From positions 1 through 5,899 of the forward strand of contig QIKS01000280.1 in assembly GCA_003233025.1 (NCBI GenBank): a DNA stretch of 5,899 bases. The letters are read 5' to 3'. Positions 1 through 4,996 of the stretch are shown piece by piece. Below the pieces are notes generated by a model. The model did not search any database. It was not told the DNA's origin and was given only the letters and a program-made list of their open reading frames with translations. Every line of letters begins with the position of its first letter. The stretch's first letter is position 1. Position numbers and translations under genes: made by a program. The DNA comes from Hellea balneolensis. GTDB taxonomy: Bacteria; Pseudomonadota; Alphaproteobacteria; Caulobacterales; Maricaulaceae.

Positions 1-1
1 A

Positions 2-14
2 CATTTTAACCTCC
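2..14 (-). promoter_or_regulatory. Ribosome binding site and ATG of a truncated leftward gene
   Basis: Read on the minus strand, the left edge gives GGAGG (positions 14-10), five bases (TTAAA), then ATG (4-2). This is a near-ideal Shine-Dalgarno and spacing, so a further leftward gene probably begins here and lies almost wholly outside the window. Nothing can be said about its product. It starts about 108 bases after the stop of the EF-hand gene, on the same strand. Confidence 0.6.
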
Positions 15-23
15 AGCCGCAAG

Positions 24-52
24 ATTAATTCGCGGTCTGAAAAAATAGGCAA
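24..52 (-). promoter_or_regulatory. Weak candidate sigma70-type promoter for the left-edge gene
   Basis: On the minus strand TTGCCT (52-47) and ATTAAT (29-24) are separated by 17 bases. Each matches the -35 or -10 consensus at four of six positions. Transcription would begin near 17, leaving a very short leader that still includes the GGAGG at 14-10. The match is modest and could be chance in this AT-richer spacer. Confidence 0.22.
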
Positions 53-97
53 ATTGGAACTTGGCGAACCGGACAAACCTCATTTGGATGAAGAGGG

Positions 98-116
98 TTA
101 GAGGCGAGCGCTCTAA
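98..116. other. Small inverted repeat over the EF-hand gene stop codon
   Basis: TTAGAG (98-103) and CTCTAA (111-116) form a perfect 6-bp stem with a 7-base loop, and the TAG stop of the EF-hand gene lies inside it. No T-tract follows on either strand, so it is not a convincing intrinsic terminator; it may stabilise the transcript end or be chance. Confidence 0.3.
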
Positions 117-733
117 CGCCGGCCCGCTCGGCATTGTTGCTCGACCCGGCGGCGTTCGTTGCGGATGCGGGTGGCGCAATTATCGCTTTTTTGTCGCTGG
201 GTTCGGGGAGCGCGATAATCTTGTAGCAAGTCGGCAAAGCCGATTTTTCCGTCCCGCTCTCCCCTATCATTTGCGTCAAGTTTTTGGGCAATATCGTTCA
301 GCACGGCGCTAAATTTTTCACGCGATACACTGCGGGCAAAATTAGGAGCAAAGGTAAATTGGGTCGGCGTCGCATTTTCTGAACCGAGCGCCCCTGCCCG
401 CCAACTCTCCAGCTCGACCAATGACAACAGGTCGTCTTTATCGCTGTCCGCAGTTTTAAAAGCGCGCTTTATGCCTATCTCCACTTCCGCGCTATCAATG
501 ATATAATCAGCGTTTTGATCGAAACCTGCAAAAAGCAAAGCACCTGAACGGGGGATTTGAACACCGCCTGTGCCGCTTTTATGCCCTTGGGAAATTACCG
601 GCGTAACGGTTTGCAGCTCTGTATCTTCCGGGTTTGGAATATCGGGGCTGGGGGTTTGCGAAACGATTTGCGCCGCCGCTATCTGCACCCATAAAGCCGC
701 ACCGACAACACCGGTTAAAACTGCTAATTTCAT
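113..733 (-). CDS. Secreted EF-hand domain protein
   Basis: Predicted exported calcium-binding protein of 206 residues from the ATG at 733. Residues 1-21 form a signal peptide (Lys2, a hydrophobic core, AAA before Gln22). Two good EF-hand loops follow: residues 72-83 (Asp72, Asn74, Asp76, Asp80, Glu83) and 96-107 (Asp96, Asp98, Asp100, Glu107). A third near 153-168 keeps Asp153, Asn155, Asp161-Gly162, Ile164 and Asp168 but is four residues too long. Residues 22-60 are Pro/Thr/Ser-rich and look disordered. The last ~30 residues are very Arg-rich and may be out of frame (see findings). A GTG at 745 with its own AAGGA, six bases away, is an alternative start that adds MRGF. The gene lies 82 bases after recR on the same strand. 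Function beyond calcium binding is unknown; no enzyme motif is visible. Confidence 0.75.
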   Translation of the reverse strand: MKLAVLTGVVGAALWVQIAAAQIVSQTPSPDIPNPEDTELQTVTPVISQGHKSGTGGVQIPRSGALLFAGFDQNADYIIDSAEVEIGIKRAFKTADSDKDDLLSLVELESWRAGALGSENATPTQFTFAPNFARSVSREKFSAVLNDIAQKLDANDRGERDGKIGFADLLQDYRAPRTQRQKSDNCATRIRNERRRVEQQCRAGRR

Positions 734-755
734 AAATCCTCGCACTATAAATCCT
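732..755 (-). promoter_or_regulatory. Duplicated AGGATTTAT giving two possible ribosome binding sites
   Basis: The 9-base sequence AGGATTTAT occurs on the minus strand at 755-747 and again at 740-732, 15 bases apart and therefore in phase. The first copy puts AAGGA six bases before a GTG (745-743). The second puts GAGG four bases before the ATG (733-731). Either could start the EF-hand protein; the ATG is preferred for its codon, while the GTG has the better spacing. Confidence 0.5.
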
Positions 756-815
756 TGAGATTAGATTGACCCGCCCAGGACAAAACCGCAAATGATTTTA
801 ACATACAAGATCCGC

Positions 816-1421
816 CTAAAATTCCCGGCGGCTGGCGACGGCGGCGCTGATCGTGCCGTCATCGAGATAATCAAGCTCGCCGCCAACAGGAACACCGTGG
901 GCCAGGCGCGAGATTTTAACACCGCAACCCCGCAAATGATCGGTGATGTAATGGGCGGTGGTCTGGCCATCAATCGTCGCATTCATCGCCAAAATAACCT
1001 CGGTAATATCCGCAGCAGCGGCGCGCTCTATCAGGCCAGCAATATTGAGATCTTCCGGCATGATACCGTCCAGCGCCGACAAGCAGCCGCCCAAAACATG
1101 ATAGCGCCCGCGAAAGGCCGCTGCCCGCTCCATAGCCCATAAGTCTCCCACTTCGGAAACCACACACAATATGGCCCCGTCCCGCGTCGGCGCACTACAT
1201 ATTTGGCACGGATCACACACATCAATACTACCGCATGTGCCGCATTGTTTTATTTTCGCCCCGACATCTGCCAATGCATCGGCCAAAGGCAAGAGAAGCT
1301 GCTCGCGTTTTTTAACCAAAGCCAAAGCACCACGGCGGGCCGAACGCGGGCCAAGGCCCGGCAATTTCGCCAGCAAAGCAATCAGTTTTTCAATTTCTGA
1401 ACCGGCAGGAGAGGCAGGCAT
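816..1421 (-). CDS. recR: Recombination mediator protein RecR
   Basis: Cytoplasmic RecFOR component that, with RecO and RecF, helps load RecA at single-strand gaps. The 201 residues match the family length. In order: a helix-hairpin-helix DNA-binding region ([11 protein letters not shown], residues 20-30); a zinc finger with Cys60, Cys63, Cys72 and Cys75 (an extra Cys69 lies between); a Toprim domain from about residue 84 ([13 protein letters not shown], then GRYHVLGG and LSALDGI); and the C-terminal [10 protein letters not shown] (151-160) and [18 protein letters not shown]. The usual Glu after CVV is Ser89, with Glu90 next to it. The ATG at 1421 is chosen over an in-frame TTG two codons upstream; the ribosome binding site is weak (GAAAG). 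It is third in the dnaX–ybaB–recR order, so co-transcription is likely. Confidence 0.95.
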   Translation of the reverse strand: MPASPAGSEIEKLIALLAKLPGLGPRSARRGALALVKKREQLLLPLADALADVGAKIKQCGTCGSIDVCDPCQICSAPTRDGAILCVVSEVGDLWAMERAAAFRGRYHVLGGCLSALDGIMPEDLNIAGLIERAAAADITEVILAMNATIDGQTTAHYITDHLRGCGVKISRLAHGVPVGGELDYLDDGTISAAVASRREF

Positions 1422-1454
1422 AATCAACTTTCGTGATTCAAATTTTAAAGCCAG

Positions 1455-1470
1455 TCTAGGCTCAGGACCT
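1455..1470. repeat. 16-bp motif shared with 4981-4996 (copy 1)
   Basis: TCTAGGCTCAGGACCT matches TCTAGGGTCAGGACCT at 4981-4996 in 15 of 16 positions, in the same orientation; the flanks are unrelated. This copy lies in the ybaB–recR spacer and overlaps a short hairpin (AGCC 1449-1452, GGCT 1459-1462). It may be a member of a dispersed intergenic repeat family, but two copies in one window do not establish that. Confidence 0.5.
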
Positions 1471-1487
1471 TGAAGGCGATGAAAATA

Positions 1488-1537
1488 TCATCCTCAAAAC
1501 GGCATATCCATGTCATCTTCAAAACGGCATATCCATG
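1488..1537. repeat. 25-bp tandem duplication across the ybaB stop codon
   Basis: Copies at 1488-1512 and 1513-1537 are directly adjacent and identical at 24 of 25 positions (1493 C versus 1518 T). Read on the minus strand, each copy encodes the end of YbaB (MDMPF) and its TGA stop. The first-read copy (1537-1513) supplies the real stop at 1521-1519; the second is untranslated remnant in the spacer before recR. It looks like a recent slippage or unequal-recombination duplication. Confidence 0.9.
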
Positions 1538-1842
1538 CCGGGGGGCAATTGCAAATCGCCCATAGCAGCTTTCATAGTCTCGGCCTGAGCCTGATCGAGC
1601 TTGACCTTGGCATCGTGAAAGGCGGCGATGATTAAATCTTCCAAAATCTCCGCCTCGTCTTTTTCAAGCAAAGACGGGTCAATATGCACATTTTGCATGT
1701 GACCTTCGCCGGACAAGCTTACCTTTACAAGACCGCCGCCCGAACGACCTTCGACGTTCAACTCGGCCACTTTGGCTTTGGCTTGTTCCATTTTTTCTTG
1801 CATTTGTTTTGCCTGTTTCATCAGGCCCATAATATCTTTCAT
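1519..1842 (-). CDS. ybaB: YbaB/EbfC family nucleoid-associated protein
   Basis: Small DNA-binding protein of 107 residues, the normal size for the family, whose members form dimers and bind the nucleoid. The N-terminus (MKDIMGLMKQAKQMQEKMEQ) is the typical long Met/Lys/Gln-rich amphipathic helix. It is followed by the conserved strand region (GRSGGGLVKVSLSGEG, about residues 33-48), the HIDPSLL motif, an acidic DEAEILEDLI helix, and a tail ending LQLPPGMDMPF. The ATG is three bases after the dnaX stop, with GAGGA (1854-1850) inside the end of dnaX, so translation is probably coupled to dnaX. Placement between dnaX and recR is the standard arrangement. The 3' end is duplicated (1488-1537) without changing the protein. 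Confidence 0.95.
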   Translation of the reverse strand: MKDIMGLMKQAKQMQEKMEQAKAKVAELNVEGRSGGGLVKVSLSGEGHMQNVHIDPSLLEKDEAEILEDLIIAAFHDAKVKLDQAQAETMKAAMGDLQLPPGMDMPF

Positions 1843-1845
1843 GGT

Positions 1846-3585
1846 TTAATCCTCGTCCTTGGAAAAATCGGCTTCAATCACATTGGAAGCGGGCAAGCGG
1901 TCGCGAAATTCAATATCTGCACCGGGGAATAGGGCCTTGGCCTTGATGACAAGGGGATGAGCTTGCTCATATTGACCGCGTTTTTTAAGCTGCTGGCGCT
2001 GCTGCTCTATCAAACTGGGCTCGCCTCTCGCCTGCTCATCAGGACTAACCATCCAGCCTTTGTTCGTGCGTTCTTGTAAATAATGCGACATGCGGCTGGC
2101 CAGATTACTCGGCGCGCCGGGGCCGGGTTCAAAAACTATTTTACCCATTTCAAACAAAACCGGCCTGACATATTGCCGGATATCATATTGCAACCGGGTT
2201 TCGTTTTTGGGCATGCCTGCCACCAATTCTGACAAATTATCGATATCAACAGACGCGGTGCTTACGGGCGCGGCTTGCGGGATAAGAGCTGGCTGTTCCC
2301 CGCCCTGGGCGCGGGTTGGAGCTTGCGGCGCGGCGGGCACAGAAGCGGAAGTAGGGGCGGAAGCAGGAGCCGGATTTGGCTTTTGCGGCGGCGGGGTTTT
2401 CACATCCCTCAGCCCGGCCAAAATTTGCGCGGCCAGTTCTGGCGGCGGCAATTCCAATGCCACGCACAGACGCAACAAGGCCATTTCCGCCGCAGCCAAC
2501 GGGTCTGGAGCGGTACGCACATCCTCATAGGATTTTAGCAATATCTGCCAAAGGTTGGTGATTTGTCCCATGCTCAACTTTGCCGCTAGTGCGTGAAAAC
2601 GGCTTATTTGTTCGGGTGAGGCATCAAATTCGCCGTCCTCTCCCAAGGTTTTAGCGCGGGATATTTCATGACAGATTTCCAACACATCGCGGATCAGAAC
2701 AATAGGATCAACCCCGTCATGATATTGGCTGCGAATTTCGTTAAGAGCCGCTTTGCTGTCACCTTTGAGCGCAAGAGCAAATACATCCAAAACCCGGCCC
2801 CGGTCGGCAAGACCCAACATGGTACGGACTTGTTCGGCGCTGACCTCAGCGTCCTCTTCAGCTTGCACAATCGCCTGATCCAGTAATGACAGGCCGTCGC
2901 GTACGGAACCTTCGGCCGCGCGGGCAATCAAGGCCAAGCCGTCCTTGGCGATTTTCGCGCCTTCTTTTTTGCAAATGCCCGCCAGATGATCAACCAGTTC
3001 GCTGGCGTCGACGCGGCGCAGATCAAACCGCTGGCAGCGCGACAAAACCGTGATCGGGATTTTCCTGATCTCGGTTGTGGCAAAAATAAATTTAGCGTGG
3101 GCGGGCGGCTCTTCCAAAGTTTTCAACAAAGCGTTAAACGCCTGGGAGGACAGCATATGCACCTCATCAATAATGTAGATTTTATAGCGTGCCGACACAG
3201 GCGCATAGCGCACACTGTCTAAAATCTCGCGAATATCCCCAACCCCTGTCCGCGAGGCGGCGTCCATTTCCATGACGTCCATATGGGAGGAGTTATTGAC
3301 CAGCTCGCAATGTATGCCGGGCGGATCAAGCTTGACGCTTGGGGTGTTTTGCTTACCGTCCTTACTCTCGTAAATCAATGCGCGCGCCAACAACCGCGCC
3401 GTTGTGGTTTTGCCGATACCGCGCACCCCGGTCAGCATAAAAGCATGGGCAACACGCTGCGTGGCAAATGCATTGGTCAAGGTTCTGACCATGGCTTCCT
3501 GGCCGATCATATCCTCAAAGGTCAGGGGCCGGTATTTGCGCGCCAGAACTTGGTATTGCATTTGGGAATCGGGTTTTTCGTTCAT
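1846..3585 (-). CDS. dnaX: DNA polymerase III subunit gamma/tau (clamp-loader ATPase)
   Basis: ATPase motor of the clamp loader that places the beta clamp on DNA; the tau form also links polymerase and helicase. The 579 residues show Walker A GVRGIGKT (53-60), Walker B IYIIDEVHML (136-145, DE at 140-141), the ATT sensor-1 region (169-171), the SRC arginine-finger motif (182-184) and sensor-2 GSVRD (Arg229). Residues ~396-440 are a Pro/Ala-rich linker, and a C-terminal tau-like domain ends with LFPGADIEF. Of the four zinc-module cysteines of E. coli DnaX, the corresponding region (70-101) keeps only one nearby, Cys93. The ATG at 3585 has AAGGGG 12 bases upstream, a long spacing; a second Met at residue 9 lacks a better site. 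No in-frame A AAA AAG slippery heptamer was found, so a shorter gamma form is not predicted. It heads the cluster with ybaB. Confidence 0.97.
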   Translation of the reverse strand: MNEKPDSQMQYQVLARKYRPLTFEDMIGQEAMVRTLTNAFATQRVAHAFMLTGVRGIGKTTTARLLARALIYESKDGKQNTPSVKLDPPGIHCELVNNSSHMDVMEMDAASRTGVGDIREILDSVRYAPVSARYKIYIIDEVHMLSSQAFNALLKTLEEPPAHAKFIFATTEIRKIPITVLSRCQRFDLRRVDASELVDHLAGICKKEGAKIAKDGLALIARAAEGSVRDGLSLLDQAIVQAEEDAEVSAEQVRTMLGLADRGRVLDVFALALKGDSKAALNEIRSQYHDGVDPIVLIRDVLEICHEISRAKTLGEDGEFDASPEQISRFHALAAKLSMGQITNLWQILLKSYEDVRTAPDPLAAAEMALLRLCVALELPPPELAAQILAGLRDVKTPPPQKPNPAPASAPTSASVPAAPQAPTRAQGGEQPALIPQAAPVSTASVDIDNLSELVAGMPKNETRLQYDIRQYVRPVLFEMGKIVFEPGPGAPSNLASRMSHYLQERTNKGWMVSPDEQARGEPSLIEQQRQQLKKRGQYEQAHPLVIKAKALFPGADIEFRDRLPASNVIEADFSKDED

Positions 3586-3609
3586 AAAAAACTTATACCC
3601 CTTAATCGC

Positions 3610-3630
3610 AAAAAGGGAAACACCTTCCCT
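3610..3630 (-). terminator. Intrinsic terminator-like hairpin after the cyclophilin gene
   Basis: Read on the minus strand, AGGGAA (3630-3625), a 5-base loop GGTGT and TTCCCT (3619-3614) form a perfect 6-bp stem, followed at once by four further T residues (3613-3610). It lies 57 bases after the cyclophilin stop and 25 bases before the dnaX ATG. The stem is short and the T-tract brief, so termination may be partial. Confidence 0.6.
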
Positions 3631-3686
3631 GCCAAGATTTACCCCCAGACATGTTGCAAAAATTAGGGTAAGATCTGGCCTTGCAT

Positions 3687-4298
3687 TTATTTACGCCGGG
3701 CTTTCTTGATAATGACAGGTTCGCTCAAATATTGGCCTTCGGTGACGGCGCTATCACTTGATCCTTTGGTTTCGCGGGCCTGGACGGCGCGCACGACGTC
3801 CATGCCTTTTATCACCTGACCAAAGACGGCATAGCCTTGACCGTCCGGATTGCGCTCTCCGGCAAAATCGAGAAATGTGTTATCGCCAATAGAGATAAAA
3901 AAATAGGCGGCACTACCAGTGCCTGGCCCGTCTCTGGCCATGGAAACCGCGCCGTCAATATGGGACAGGCCGCTCATTTGTGTTGTCTCGTGATCGATGC
4001 TGGCGGTGATCCTCTCAAGATCAAGCCTGCCGCCTTGTATGATCTCCATCCCCATGTTCAGCGGGTCGGTTTCCGGTCGCACAGCCCGGTAAAAACCTTG
4101 AGCGTCGTAAAGTTGGTTATCCACATAATAGAGAAAATCATTTACGCTCAAAGGCGCTTTATCGTGAAAAAGCTTGATGTCGATTTGGCCAAGGTCGGTT
4201 TCCAACACGACAATCGACGTGTCTTTATCGGCGCAGGCTGAAACCACCGACACCATAAACGCCAAAAATACAGTTTTTAATATGTTCGCGTTTTTCAT
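3687..4298 (-). CDS. Cyclophilin-type peptidyl-prolyl cis-trans isomerase, predicted lipoprotein
   Basis: Predicted envelope-anchored prolyl isomerase (EC 5.2.1.8) assisting folding of exported proteins. From the ATG at 4298 it has 203 residues: a lipoprotein signal peptide with lipobox VSAC, so Cys22 would be lipidated, then a compact cyclophilin domain. Family motifs are VVLETDLGQIDIKL (30-43), FYRAV with the catalytic-type Arg71, IIQGG (86-90), MARDGPGTGSAAYFFI (120-135) and NTFLDF (140-145), with YAVFGQVIKGMDVV near the end. Asp is not at +2 after the Cys, so outer-membrane sorting is plausible. The start overlaps the upstream HNH stop as ATGA (4298-4295), with GGAG eight bases before it. 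A TTG at 4319 would add seven residues ahead of the signal peptide and is less likely. A terminator-like hairpin follows the gene. Confidence 0.92.
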   Translation of the reverse strand: MKNANILKTVFLAFMVSVVSACADKDTSIVVLETDLGQIDIKLFHDKAPLSVNDFLYYVDNQLYDAQGFYRAVRPETDPLNMGMEIIQGGRLDLERITASIDHETTQMSGLSHIDGAVSMARDGPGTGSAAYFFISIGDNTFLDFAGERNPDGQGYAVFGQVIKGMDVVRAVQARETKGSSDSAVTEGQYLSEPVIIKKARRK

Positions 4299-4885
4299 GC
4301 TTGTAACTCCACGTCCCAATATAAATAATCAAACCAGCTTTCGTGCAAATAGCCCGGCGGGAAACGGCGGCCTTGGGCTTGCAATTCGAAAACACTCGGG
4401 CGCTTTGGGGTTTGGTTTAACTGCATCCCCGCCTCGCCCGGCGCCCGGCCGCCTTTTTTAAGATTGCATTTTGAACAGGCGGCGACAATATTTTTCCAAC
4501 TGGTTTTGCCGCCCTGGCGCCTGGGAATCACATGATCGAAAGTAAGCTCATCCGGGCTTGAGCAATAAACGCACGAAAATCCGTCGCGCAAGAAAAGATT
4601 AAACCGGGTGAAAGCGGGGGTGCGGTTTTGCGGGATATAATCTTTCAAAGCCACTACGGACGGCAAAGGCAGTTCAAGCTTGGCCGAGCGGACAATTTGC
4701 GAATATTGGTCAACAATATGAACCCGGTCTAAAAACACGGCTTTTACGGCGTCCTGCCACGACCAGAGCGACAGGGGAAAATAATTCAAAGGCTGGTAAT
4801 CGGCGTTTAAAATCAAACACGGATAATTGCCGTCCGTGAGCGGGGGCAGGGGCGCATCAAAAGTGGCAGGCTGGATTATACCCAT
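4295..4885 (-). CDS. HNH endonuclease family protein
   Basis: A 196-residue protein with a complete HNH/zinc module in the middle: CVYC (Cys105, Cys108), DHVIPR (Asp117-His118), SWKN (Asn132), then ACSKCN (Cys137, Cys140, Asn141) and KKGG. The two CxxC pairs would bind structural zinc, and His118 and Asn132 are the expected active-site residues. An N-terminal ~95-residue region (LILNADYQPLNYFPLSLW and following) and a C-terminal HESWFDYLYW segment belong to the wider family of free-standing chromosomal HNH proteins, whose substrate I do not know. Nothing nearby suggests a restriction, intron or phage setting. The ATG at 4885 has a strong GGAGG (4897-4893) seven bases away. Its stop overlaps the cyclophilin start by four bases, suggesting one transcript and coupled translation. 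Confidence 0.9.
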   Translation of the reverse strand: MGIIQPATFDAPLPPLTDGNYPCLILNADYQPLNYFPLSLWSWQDAVKAVFLDRVHIVDQYSQIVRSAKLELPLPSVVALKDYIPQNRTPAFTRFNLFLRDGFSCVYCSSPDELTFDHVIPRRQGGKTSWKNIVAACSKCNLKKGGRAPGEAGMQLNQTPKRPSVFELQAQGRRFPPGYLHESWFDYLYWDVELQA

Positions 4886-4987
4886 GCTCTCACCTCCGCC
4901 GGGGAAAGGGAATATGTGCCAGGTATTTTACTGTAGTGGCTGGTTTTATCCCTGAAAACAAATCTCCTTCAAGATAAGGGTCTAGGG
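4886..4987 (-). other. Spacer between ppx/gppA and the HNH gene
   Basis: A 102-base spacer without a gene. It carries the HNH ribosome binding site and, on the minus strand, TAAAAT (4930-4925), a five-of-six match to a -10 box, but no good -35 at the usual distance. GTTTT/AAAAC around 4942-4958 is a weak 5-bp inverted repeat, not a convincing terminator. A separate promoter for the HNH–cyclophilin pair is possible but not demonstrated. Confidence 0.3.
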
Positions 4988-4996
4988 TCAGGACCT
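4981..4996. repeat. 16-bp motif shared with 1455-1470 (copy 2)
   Basis: TCTAGGGTCAGGACCT differs from the copy at 1455-1470 by one base. It spans the last codons and TGA stop of the ppx/gppA gene. Within it, with one further base, TAGGGTCAGGACCTA is an imperfect palindrome with TAGG/CCTA arms. The position at a gene end fits a dispersed repeat, but chance is not excluded. Confidence 0.5.

Noticed and set aside
25..291. Minus-strand 88-codon frame as an independent gene
   Set aside because: It overlaps the EF-hand gene in another frame and has no convincing start of its own. It is better considered as a possible continuation of that gene after a frameshift, noted in findings.
792..1473. Plus-strand frames opposite recR
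   Set aside because: No ribosome binding sites or recognisable domains, and recR occupies the opposite strand with full motif content.
1447..1493. Short hairpins in the ybaB–recR spacer (AGCC/GGCT at 1449-1462, GATGA/TCATC at 1479-1493) as terminators
   Set aside because: Stems are only four to five base pairs and lack a proper following T-tract; termination between ybaB and recR would also contradict the usual co-transcription.
2090..2538. Long plus-strand open frames opposite the dnaX linker region
   Set aside because: They lie antisense to the Pro/Ala-rich GC-biased linker, where open frames arise from composition. Their Gly/Ala/Cys-rich translations match no family, and dnaX is unmistakable on the other strand.
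2964..2970. AAAAAAG heptamer on the dnaX coding strand as a programmed frameshift site
   Set aside because: It is read AAA AAA GAA rather than A AAA AAG, and lies within the ATPase module near residue 206, where a shift would give a non-functional product.
3326..3335. Perfect palindrome TCAAGCTTGA
   Set aside because: It is inside dnaX coding sequence and short enough to occur by chance; no second copy was found.
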